NCBI RefSeq assembly: GCF_027941835.1
Contig: NZ_CP116005.1
Coordinates: forward strand, 310,001-374,000
Reading direction: 5' to 3'
DNA: 64,000 nt
Source: Sphingosinicella microcystinivorans
GTDB taxonomy: Bacteria > Pseudomonadota > Alphaproteobacteria > Sphingomonadales > Sphingomonadaceae
Positions 9,019 to 16,407 of the stretch are shown here, piece after piece (within the stretch, counting starts at the first letter, position 1; each line of letters starts with the position of its first letter). Both the position numbers and the translations under genes were made by a program. The notes below the pieces were generated by a model. That model made no database searches. It was not told the origin of the DNA and worked only from the letters and a program-made list of their open reading frames with translations.

Positions 9019-11124
9019 TCAGAAGCGGTCTGCGTCCATTACCTTGGCCCAGGCCGCAACGAAGTCGGTAACGAACTTCTGCCTGGAATCATCGGACGCA
9101 TAGACTTCCGCGACCGCGCGCAGTTCGGAGTTCGACCCGAAGATCAGGTCGACCGGGCTCGCCGTCCACTTCGCCGCGCCGGTAGCGCGGTCCTTGCCTT
9201 CATAGAGGCCGGGCGTACTCGCCGACTTCGACCAAACCGTGTCCATCGACAACAAGTTGACGAAGAAGTCATTGGAGAGTGTGCCCGGACGACTGGTAAA
9301 GACGCCCGCAGTGGAGTTGCCGGCATTGGCGCCAAGCGCGCGCATGCCGCCCACCAGCACGGTCATTTCCGGCACAGTCAGGTTCAGCATATCGGCCTTG
9401 TCGACAAGTGCCTCAGCCGGACCGAAGTCGGAATTGGCCGCGTACCAGTTGCGGAAGCCATCGGCCTTGGGCTGAAGATGATTGACGGACGCCACATCGG
9501 TCTGCGCCTGCGTGGCATCGACCCGTCCTGGCGTGAACGGCACGGTCACGTCCTGTCCGGCAGCCTTGGCAGCCTGCTCGACCGCAACATTGCCGCCCAG
9601 CACGATGAGATCGGCAAGGCTGACCCTCTTTCCGCCAGTGGCGCGCTTATTGAAGTTTGTGCGGATCGCTTCCAGCCGACCAAGAACCTTCGTGAGTTCC
9701 GCCGGGGTGTTCACGGCCCAGTTCTTCTGCGGCTCAAGCCGCAGCCGCGCACCATTAGCGCCGCCGCGCATGTCGGTCGCACGGAAGGTCGAGGCAGAGG
9801 CCCAAGCCGTGCGCACAAGTTCGGCGGTGGTCAGCCCCGAACCCGCGATTTCGGCCTTGAGCGCCGTGACGTCGGCATTGTCGATTGTCGCATAGTCAGC
9901 CTTGGGCAGCGGATCCTGCCAGGTGAAGGTCGCGCTGGGCACGTCCTTGCCAAGGTAGCGGGCCTGCGGACCCATGTCGCGATGGGTCAGCTTGAACCAG
10001 GCCCGGGCGAAAGCATCGGCGAACTCCTGCGGGTTCTTGTGCCAACGCTGGGTGATCCTGCGGAACCCCGGATCCTCGCGCATCGCGATGTCGGTGGTGA
10101 ACATGATCGGCGCGTGGCGCACGTCAGGCCGATGCGCATCGGGTACCAGGCTCGCGGCGGCCGGATCCTTGGGAACCCACTGGACGGCACCTGCCGGGCT
10201 GCGGGATTTCACCCACTCGAAGCCGTAGAGATTGTCGAGGTACTGGGTGGTGAAGGCGATGGGATTGGCCGACCAGGCGCCCTCGAGCCCGCTGGAGACA
10301 GTGTCCTCGGCATTGCCCTTGCCACACTTGTTGGTCCAGCCAAGGCCTTGTTGCTCGATTGGGGCGACGCCCGGATCACCGGCGACACATTCCTCGGGCT
10401 TGTGCGCACCGTGCGCCTTGCCGAACGTGTGCCCGCCAGCAATCAGGGCTGCAGTTTCCTCGTCATCCATCGCCATGGCGCCGAAGGCACGGCGGATGTC
10501 CGCGGCCGCTGCCAACGGGTCGGGATTGCCATTCGGGCCTTCCGGATTGACGTAGATGAGGCCCATCTGGGTCGCGGCAAGTGGTCCCCTGAGGTTGCCC
10601 TTCTCGTCGCGGCGCTGGTCCATCAGCATCTTGGTTTCCGGCCCCCAGAACACGAGGTCGGGCTGCCAGGCATCGACACGGCCGCCGGCGAAGCCGAGGG
10701 TCTTGAAGCCCATGTCCTCCATGGCGACGTTGCCGGTCAGCACCATCAGGTCACCCCAGGACAACTTGCGACCGTACCTCTGCTTGATCGGCCAGACGAG
10801 GCGTCGGGCCTTGTCGAGGCTCACGTTGTCGGGCCACGAATTGAGCGGTTCGAAGCGCTGCTCACCGCCATCCGAACCTCCGCGGCCGTCACCGGTGCGG
10901 TAGGTGCCGGCGCTGTGCCAGGCCATGCGGATGAAGAACGGGCCATAGTGGCCATAATCGGCCGGCCACCAACTCTGCGAGGTGGTCAGCACCTTGCGGA
11001 TGTCGGCCTTGACCGCGTCGAGGTCGAGGGAGGCGAATTCGCGCGCGTAGTCGTAGTCGGCGCCATAGGGATTGGACTGCGCCTCGTTCTGGCGCAGCGC
11101 CGAAAGGTCGAGGTCTGGTGACAC
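9019..11124 (-). CDS. katG: catalase-peroxidase KatG, 5'-truncated
   Basis: KatG removes H2O2 and organic peroxides. The frame holds both peroxidase domains: the distal Arg-Trp-His segment [13 protein letters not shown], Tyr in LIYVNPEG and Met in FGAMAMDD (partners of the Met-Tyr-Trp crosslink), proximal His in [10 protein letters not shown], and the C-terminal domain to KVMDADRF. Family proteins start about 30 residues earlier with a segment ending WWPNQLDLS. Here the homologous sequence begins at DLDLSALRQ and the preceding codons, including the GTG at 11124, belong to an IS21 remnant. Native promoter, ribosome site and first residues are lost. No good Shine-Dalgarno precedes the GTG, so it is probably silent. 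Confidence 0.88.
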   Translation of the reverse strand: MSPDLDLSALRQNEAQSNPYGADYDYAREFASLDLDAVKADIRKVLTTSQSWWPADYGHYGPFFIRMAWHSAGTYRTGDGRGGSDGGEQRFEPLNSWPDNVSLDKARRLVWPIKQRYGRKLSWGDLMVLTGNVAMEDMGFKTLGFAGGRVDAWQPDLVFWGPETKMLMDQRRDEKGNLRGPLAATQMGLIYVNPEGPNGNPDPLAAAADIRRAFGAMAMDDEETAALIAGGHTFGKAHGAHKPEECVAGDPGVAPIEQQGLGWTNKCGKGNAEDTVSSGLEGAWSANPIAFTTQYLDNLYGFEWVKSRSPAGAVQWVPKDPAAASLVPDAHRPDVRHAPIMFTTDIAMREDPGFRRITQRWHKNPQEFADAFARAWFKLTHRDMGPQARYLGKDVPSATFTWQDPLPKADYATIDNADVTALKAEIAGSGLTTAELVRTAWASASTFRATDMRGGANGARLRLEPQKNWAVNTPAELTKVLGRLEAIRTNFNKRATGGKRVSLADLIVLGGNVAVEQAAKAAGQDVTVPFTPGRVDATQAQTDVASVNHLQPKADGFRNWYAANSDFGPAEALVDKADMLNLTVPEMTVLVGGMRALGANAGNSTAGVFTSRPGTLSNDFFVNLLSMDTVWSKSASTPGLYEGKDRATGAAKWTASPVDLIFGSNSELRAVAEVYASDDSRQKFVTDFVAAWAKVMDADRF

Positions 11125-11613
11125 GCCTCGAAGAGGAGACCCGGATCGGCAAAGGCGGGACCCTGGCGGCGCAGCTGTCGCGGCTCGACCTGATCGTGCT
11201 CGACGAGCTCGGTTATCTGCCGTTCGCCCGCTCGGGAGGGCAGTTGCTGTTCCACCTCATCAGCAAGCTTTATGAGCGGACCAGCGTCATCATCACCACG
11301 AACCTCGCCTTCGGCGAATGGCCGACCGTGTTCGGCGATCCCAAGATGACCACGGCGCTGCTCGACCGCGTCACCCACCACTGCGATATCGTCGAGACGG
11401 GCAACGACAGCTGGCGCTTCAAAAACCGCAGCTGACAGCCACCTTCGGCGCCTTCAAAAATCTATCTTGCGCTGCGCGCGCCTCCGGTCGGGCTACGCCC
11501 GCCCTCCGCCGCACGCAGCGCAAGGCCATCTTCAACAAACCAGCATCATATTATCCGAAAAGGGGGTCCCTCTTCGACGCCGATCGGGGGTCCCTTTTGA
11601 ACGCCGTTTGACA
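11114..11613 (+). mobile_element. 3' remnant of an IS21-family element
   Basis: This 500-bp stretch matches 30106-30604 of the complete element at 28083-30604. It covers the 3' part of istB, the hairpin region and the right end terminating GCCGTTTGACA. The only difference I noticed is one extra G in a G-run near 11590. The left end, istA and the first half of istB are missing, and the break abuts katG codons, so it arose by insertion followed by deletion. It is in the same orientation as the full copy. Confidence 0.9.
11118..11435 (+). pseudogene. istB: istB 3' fragment
   Basis: About 105 codons equal to the C-terminal part of the IstB at 29696-30427, from [10 protein letters not shown] to the terminal WRFKNRS. 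The Walker A half is missing, so it cannot act as the IstB ATPase. It is part of the IS remnant that truncates katG. Confidence 0.88.
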
Positions 11614-11693
11614 ATCCTGCGCAAGGCCGCGTTCAATGCAATCGTTCATCTCACGCCAAATTAGTTCAAGCCGAACATCCCAGATCAGCGCCA

Positions 11694-11986
11694 TGCAGCA
11701 ATATCTCATTCGCACGCTTCATCTGCCTGCCGACGCGAACGATCCGGAGCATCGTGTCAGCGTTGACGCGCATGCTCAGCCGTTCGATGAGGTGCGCGCC
11801 CGCTTCACCGCCAAGGGCAAGGCCAACCGAACGCTGGATATCGCGCAGCCGCATCGTGGGACGAGCGTGACTGCCAGCGAAATCCTCCGCACGCTCGGCG
11901 AAAATGCGCTGCTCGCAACGTCAGTTGACACACCGCAACCGACGGACGCGAACGCAGAGCGTAATGGGGCGGCCCTGCCATGGTAG
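11694..11986 (+). CDS. hypothetical protein, 97 residues
   Basis: An open frame (MQQYLIRTLHLPADANDPEH) between the IS remnant and the amine dehydrogenase cluster. An in-frame ATG at 11636 would add 19 residues but starts near the IS end. The protein is polar, with no membrane segment and no recognised domain. Flanking rearrangement means it may be the residue of a larger gene. Whether it is expressed is uncertain. Confidence 0.35.
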
Positions 11987-12383
11987 ATCGGCAATGCGCC
12001 GCTGATATCTGCTGTGCATCCGTGACTATACACGCCAACAACTCGGGCACCGCGGCGCAGACAACCGCGATCGGCAATTGATGACAATTCGCTCGGGCTC
12101 GAGAATGACCTCCTCCACGATCAGCTAACGTGGAATGAGTGGCGGGATGCGCTTGGCCACGGTTCGAAAGGCTCCCTCTATGGAGCCTTGATGAATCCAC
12201 CGGATTCATGGTTCGTACACGCTGCCTGTACCGAAATTGGGGGAGAACCCACATCTGCGGAAACTTCAGTACCAATTGACGCACATTACCCGAAATAGGC
12301 TGAGCCGGATCGCCTTCACGTTCAAAACGCCGTCCGAAAAAGAATCCAGATCATCGGCGCTTCTCCCAAGACCATGTAAATGT
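11987..12383. other. about 400 bp without a convincing gene
   Basis: Only short overlapping frames without family resemblance occur here. The stretch lies between the hypothetical frame at 11694 and the end of the convergent cytochrome gene. No tRNA, clear terminator or repeat was seen. It is probably debris from the rearrangement that brought the IS remnant. Confidence 0.5.
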
Positions 12384-12821
12384 TTATTTCTCGATCTCGT
12401 CCATGATCTGCGCACGAACCGTCATCGAATCGGTGATGAGCGGCTGCTTGCGCAGCGCTTGTACCTCTGCGGCAGTGTACGGCTTGAACGTACGCGGCAT
12501 GTTGGCGGGATCATAGGTCTGTACTACCCAGTTCAGCAGATCGGCCACCCTTTGGTCAGACAGCGGCGCAAACGCAACCCCGGGGACACGGCCGAGGAAG
12601 GCTCGGCCGTGTTGCAAGTGCAGGAAACGAGACACATTGCTCGCGAGACCCGGCACACCACTGCCCGAGCCCGAGCCCTCGGATCGGTGGCAACCCTGGC
12701 AGTTCATGATCCAGTCTTGCCGGGTCTGCCCCTCATTTTTGACGCCAGGCAGCGGCGCAGCTGGACTTGCAGAAGCCACCGCCGCCAGCAAAAAGGTCGC
12801 AATGACACGCCACCGGATCAT
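12384..12821 (-). CDS. periplasmic c-type cytochrome (second in amine cluster)
   Basis: A 145-residue protein with a signal peptide (about 1-21) and one haem motif CQGCH (Cys41, Cys44, His45). PANMPRTFKPYT may supply the Met ligand. It begins 4 bp after the previous cytochrome stop, with GAGGGCGA before the ATG at 12821, so it is last in the aau operon. It could be the electron acceptor of the dehydrogenase or pass electrons to the oxidase. Family resemblance beyond monohaem cytochrome c is not clear. Confidence 0.82.
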   Translation of the reverse strand: MIRWRVIATFLLAAVASASPAAPLPGVKNEGQTRQDWIMNCQGCHRSEGSGSGSGVPGLASNVSRFLHLQHGRAFLGRVPGVAFAPLSDQRVADLLNWVVQTYDPANMPRTFKPYTAAEVQALRKQPLITDSMTVRAQIMDEIEK

Positions 12822-12825
12822 CGCT

Positions 12826-13284
12826 CTATCGCCCTCCAAGCGACTTCGGGCGCAGCGCAATCACATCGCGCGCCCGCAGCTTTGCATGTTTCTCCCGAAT
12901 TGCCCCGACCTCGGCGACGCTGAACTTCGTCCAGGTTGGCGGAAGGCTTTTCTTGTTAAAATTGTCGAGGATGAAATTCAGCACGCCGGCGAGTTGCTCA
13001 TCCGACAAGCCCGATCCCTGCGGCGGCATCACGCCGCTGTAGGTCGTACCTTTGACATTGATCGGACCAGTCAGGCCGGCATGAACTACCATTACCAGAT
13101 AGTCTCGCCCGGCCGGCGTTGCCGCCAGCGGACCCAGCCGGTCAGTCAATCCCGGATAGATGCCAGGGATTCCCGCGCCGGTCGGCAGGTGGCAGCTCGC
13201 GCATCTTTTGTACAGGCCGGCGTTGTCGGCGCTTGCATCAGACGCGACGAAAAAAGCCGCCAGCAGAAGCAGGAGTCGGATCAT
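12826..13284 (-). CDS. periplasmic monohaem cytochrome c, AADH-associated
   Basis: 152 residues: signal peptide (1-19, ending SDASA), haem motif CASCH (Cys28, Cys31, His32), and GVMPPQGSGLSDEQ providing the Met ligand. It follows aauA directly. In the known aromatic amine dehydrogenase operon aauBEDA of Alcaligenes faecalis, the next gene likewise encodes a small periplasmic monohaem cytochrome c. It is the likely electron carrier from the quinoprotein. An unrelated C-terminal tail (about 100-152) is rich in Lys/Arg. Confidence 0.87.
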   Translation of the reverse strand: MIRLLLLLAAFFVASDASADNAGLYKRCASCHLPTGAGIPGIYPGLTDRLGPLAATPAGRDYLVMVVHAGLTGPINVKGTTYSGVMPPQGSGLSDEQLAGVLNFILDNFNKKSLPPTWTKFSVAEVGAIREKHAKLRARDVIALRPKSLGGR

Positions 13285-13851
13285 TCAGCCCTCCTGCGCC
13301 AAAGCCAAGCCGACGACGGTCGCGGTCGAACATGTGTACATGCTGCTCTTGGTGCCGATGCACCAGAGATACTCGCTACTCGACTGCGGACGGATCGAGG
13401 GCCGGTCCTTGGGATTGTTCGGGGCGCAGGGGCAGCGGGTGCAGTTTGGCTTCCCACAGCAATCATTGTAGGAAATGATGTAATGCTTGTTGTCTACCGG
13501 ATTGAGACAGGTACCAATCCAGGACATCGGTGACATTTCTGTCCCCGGCGGACAGGCTGCCGGACCGCCGCCGCAGCAACTGCACAAGGTTCCGCCAACG
13601 CCGCAGTAGCGCCAGTAATCGCAGCTCGTCACGTCGCCCTCTTCGCCTGGATTGGTAGTGAAATCAGGAGCGACGCCGGGATAGCTTTCCTTGGGTTCTC
13701 GCGCCTGTGCGGAGGCGCGCGCGATCGGGAGCAAGGGAAGCGCGGCACCCCCCACCAGTGTGAGGCCGAGCCGTCCGAGAAAGCTGCGGCGCGAGCTTGA
13801 CCGCGCGACACCGCGTAACGTCCGTTCGGAGAATTTGTCGAATATGTTCAT
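13285..13851 (-). CDS. aauA: TTQ amine dehydrogenase small (beta) subunit, AauA/MauA-like
   Basis: The 188-residue precursor has a twin-arginine signal (RRSFLGRLGLTLVGG, residues 21-35) and the Cys-rich small-subunit fold with 14 Cys. The two Trp that form tryptophan tryptophylquinone are Trp111 (MSWIGTC) and Trp163 (YLWCIG). The catalytic Asp is Asp130 (YNDCCGK). Compared with MADH/AADH, the conserved Asp after CDYWRHC (Asp32 of MADH) is Gly86 here, codon GGC, and the active-site Thr near the C-terminus is Ser175. Subunit folding needs AauE/AauD, encoded just upstream. Whether TTQ matures is in doubt. The start at 13851 lies after the aauD stop. Confidence 0.9.
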   Translation of the reverse strand: MNIFDKFSERTLRGVARSSSRRSFLGRLGLTLVGGAALPLLPIARASAQAREPKESYPGVAPDFTTNPGEEGDVTSCDYWRYCGVGGTLCSCCGGGPAACPPGTEMSPMSWIGTCLNPVDNKHYIISYNDCCGKPNCTRCPCAPNNPKDRPSIRPQSSSEYLWCIGTKSSMYTCSTATVVGLALAQEG

Positions 13852-13861
13852 TACTTTGCCC

Positions 13862-14476
13862 TCAGTGCGCAGCGCCGGAGTGTTTTTCGAGAAAGTCCTG
13901 GATCGTCGGTGTGCCGAGCGTCCTCGCCTCGAACAGGCTCTCCAGATGCTCGCGTGAGTTGACGAGGCCAAGCGCGCTGACCTTTCCGCCCTCGTCGATC
14001 AGCACTGCATAGGGCAGTCGGCTGACACCATATGAACGGCCCAGCGTTTCCGACCGAACATAGGGGAAGTCCTGGAGTCCGTTTTTCTTTACGAACGCCC
14101 GGTGCTCGGCATCATCTCCGCCATCGCTGGCCAGGATGACATTGAGCCACGCCCGCTCATGCTGGCGGATCGACTTCAATACGGGGAGGAGCGTCTTGCA
14201 GATCGGGCAGGTCGGCGCGAGGAAGAAGATGAGCTGGCTGGTCCGCACCTTGTCCTCCCCTTTGCCGATCGACAAACGCTGCCCGTCGAGCGTCTCCACC
14301 ACGATAGCCGGTGCCGTGGATCCGCCTGACAGCTTCTGGTTCACCGTCAGTGCCCCCACCGGTGCTATACGCTCGTAAAGTGCGCCGACCTGTCGCACCA
14401 GCGCCAGGCAGACCACTGCCAGACAAGCGACAAGGAGCCAGAGAAGAATTTGGGAGACGGCCAGACCCTCAATCAT
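13862..14476 (-). CDS. aauD: AauD/MauD-like thioredoxin-fold maturation protein
   Basis: 204 residues: an N-terminal membrane anchor (about 8-28), then a thioredoxin-like domain with a CPIC active site (LAPTCPICKTLLP) and cis-Pro region SRLPYAVLIDEGG. MauD-type proteins are needed for disulfide formation and stability of the Cys-rich small subunit in the periplasm. The ATG follows the aauE stop directly and the stop lies 10 bp before aauA, as expected for one operon. Confidence 0.9.
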   Translation of the reverse strand: MIEGLAVSQILLWLLVACLAVVCLALVRQVGALYERIAPVGALTVNQKLSGGSTAPAIVVETLDGQRLSIGKGEDKVRTSQLIFFLAPTCPICKTLLPVLKSIRQHERAWLNVILASDGGDDAEHRAFVKKNGLQDFPYVRSETLGRSYGVSRLPYAVLIDEGGKVSALGLVNSREHLESLFEARTLGTPTIQDFLEKHSGAAH

Positions 14477-14477
14477 C

Positions 14478-15008
14478 CTATGCGTTCTTTTCCATAAGGG
14501 CCCGGTTCGATAACAATGCCTCAGCGGCCAGATAAAGGAAGCCGAGAACGATGACAGCGGCGGCAGTCTGTACCAGATCGAACCAGATCAGCGGGCGGCC
14601 GGTCATAGGCACCAAGGTCAGCAGTGCGAGACAGATGAGAATTGCATTCCGCGCAGGATGTAACCAGCTAAGACGAAATCCGCTCCGTCCCAGCGAGCAG
14701 CCGCAGTCGATGTCGATCAAGCCACGCGACAGGTTAATACTCATCGCAACAGCATAAGTGCTGAAAATTAAAGCGGCCGCCCATCCCGCCCACGGTTGCG
14801 CGAAGGGCAGCAACAATGCCACGCCGATCAGCAACTCGCCAAGCGCCAAAAACACGCTCGCAGCAGCGACCAGGCGATTGGGCAGGAGATGATAGGCCGA
14901 AACCGCCTGGATAAAGGCAGTGCGATCGACAAGCTTATGCCGTGCCGACGCCAGCAACAGGCCACTCAGAAACAGCGAGACCACAATGTTGAATAACGGA
15001 TCAATCAT
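14478..15008 (-). CDS. aauE: AauE/MauE-like integral membrane maturation protein
   Basis: A 176-residue membrane protein with about five hydrophobic segments and the family's Cys pair in LIDIDCGCSLG. MauE acts with MauD in export and folding of the dehydrogenase small subunit. The ATG at 15008 has GTGAGG upstream; a GTG at 15017 could add three residues. It is tightly packed between aauB and aauD. The family overlaps MauE/DoxX-like membrane proteins, but the context is decisive. Confidence 0.88.
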   Translation of the reverse strand: MIDPLFNIVVSLFLSGLLLASARHKLVDRTAFIQAVSAYHLLPNRLVAAASVFLALGELLIGVALLLPFAQPWAGWAAALIFSTYAVAMSINLSRGLIDIDCGCSLGRSGFRLSWLHPARNAILICLALLTLVPMTGRPLIWFDLVQTAAAVIVLGFLYLAAEALLSNRALMEKNA

Positions 15009-15018
15009 GTGATGCACC

Positions 15019-16170
15019 TCACTTCACCGCGTAGAGCGAGAAGGGGGTTATGTCGCGCCATCCACCGATTCGGCGGATAAACTTGCCGCTGTCTGCGGCA
15101 TAAACATCAAGCTCCTGATCTGCGTTCACTACCGCCAAGAGTGCCTCCTGGCCTCTCGTCGCCTCAATCACGCGCCCTTCCTTGCGAAGCGGGATACGCA
15201 TCAGCCTTGTCTGCGAAGACACGTCGTAAACCCAGACTTCGCCGCCGCCGGCGCCATGTTCACCGTCGCGCGCACCCTTTCGCATCAGCACGTAGAGCCG
15301 CCCGGCGCGATCCGCGCTGAGCACTTGCGCCCCTGATGGACGCCAGGACTCCTTCGCATCAGCCGCATCCAGCAGCGACCATGTCTTAAGGATCGTCCCG
15401 GCGCCTCCGGCCAGCCCCAACGGCTGGACGTGTCCGCGAAAGCTAACAAAATAACGCACATCGTTGACGAGGGCGCTGTCCATGAACAGCGGATCCTTGT
15501 CGATGTCGTTGAACACTTTGCTGACGTTCTCACTCGCCAGCTTGCCATCGGAATCGAGGGCGATAGCCGCCATCGAACCATTCCCGCACAATGTGATAAA
15601 GCTGCGCGGCCCCATCGGGTAGATCATCGTGCAGCCCGGGATATTAACCTCGCCGACCACGGCCCGTTTTATGAGATCCACCACGGTGACCGATGCCGCA
15701 GGGGTGAAATTATAGACAAGACCAAATTGCTCGTCGCCGCTAAGCGTGAACATGGCCTTGCGGGGCATCATCAACGCACGCTTTTCGGCGGGCAGAACGA
15801 TCTCGGCGATCGGATTGAGCGTGGCCTTGTCATAAACGACGATGAGGTCAGTGCGCTCTCCATAGGTCCCGCGCGAATAGACAGTCTCATTTGCATAAAG
15901 TTCGCTACGACTCTTCGCTTCGGCGAAATTGCCAAGTAGCGACGACTGAATCGATCCCTTAAGATGTCGATTGGCGGAAGCCGCATCCACGATGAGCGTC
16001 TGCCCAATCATACCGTTATGAGCATTGCTTTCGTGGACGAACAACCAGGTATCCGGATAGCTGCTAGGAAGCGAGGCAACGTTCGGCACCGGATCGGCGG
16101 GAACTTCCGCATTAAGCGCCACCGGCAGCAGCATGACCACCAATGCTATGGACTTCTTTACAAGATGCAT
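15019..16170 (-). CDS. aauB: TTQ amine dehydrogenase large (alpha) subunit, AauB/MauB-like
   Basis: A 383-residue precursor with a signal peptide (about 1-22) and the seven-bladed beta-propeller large-subunit pattern (SNAHNGMIGQTLIVDA, YGERTDLIVVYDKATLNP, LCGNGSMAAIALD, GGEVWVYDVSSQTRLMRIPL). It pairs with AauA as an alpha2beta2 periplasmic enzyme oxidising primary amines to aldehydes plus ammonia. The gene order B-E-D-A plus a cytochrome matches aau (aromatic amine) rather than the longer mau operons; substrate preference remains inference. The ATG at 16170 has GGAG/CAGGGG upstream. Confidence 0.88.
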   Translation of the reverse strand: MHLVKKSIALVVMLLPVALNAEVPADPVPNVASLPSSYPDTWLFVHESNAHNGMIGQTLIVDAASANRHLKGSIQSSLLGNFAEAKSRSELYANETVYSRGTYGERTDLIVVYDKATLNPIAEIVLPAEKRALMMPRKAMFTLSGDEQFGLVYNFTPAASVTVVDLIKRAVVGEVNIPGCTMIYPMGPRSFITLCGNGSMAAIALDSDGKLASENVSKVFNDIDKDPLFMDSALVNDVRYFVSFRGHVQPLGLAGGAGTILKTWSLLDAADAKESWRPSGAQVLSADRAGRLYVLMRKGARDGEHGAGGGEVWVYDVSSQTRLMRIPLRKEGRVIEATRGQEALLAVVNADQELDVYAADSGKFIRRIGGWRDITPFSLYAVK

Positions 16171-16371
16171 ACGCCCCTGCTCCCGGAACATTTCGTTGCT
16201 GCGCTCTCCGCCCGTCGGCCCAACTTTTCCGCCGCAACATGAGGTTTGCGCAACTTATCCCACCTTTTGCCATCTTAGGGGCCTTCGCGGGCTCCGCTTT
16301 TGAAAGTGACACTCTTTTTTTTGCGTAGTCGAATAAATTTGGATCTTTTCTCGCCTCCGCACCGAACGGTG

Positions 16372-16401
16372 CCACCCCGCCCCTCTTAGAGGGCGGGGTG
16401 G
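16372..16401 (-). terminator. GC-rich hairpin after the TonB receptor gene
   Basis: CCACCCCGCCC and GGGCGGGGTGG pair perfectly over 11 bp around an 8-base loop. It begins 7 bp past the receptor stop at 16408 and lies before aauB. No T-tract follows on the minus strand, so termination may be partial and receptor-aau read-through is possible. The stretch 16171-16371 otherwise holds only the presumed aauB promoter region. Confidence 0.6.
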
Positions 16402-16407
16402 GTACTC

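Noticed and set aside
9478-11121. A 547-codon plus-strand frame opposite katG
   Set aside because: katG is unmistakable from its active-site motifs; this frame is its antisense shadow.
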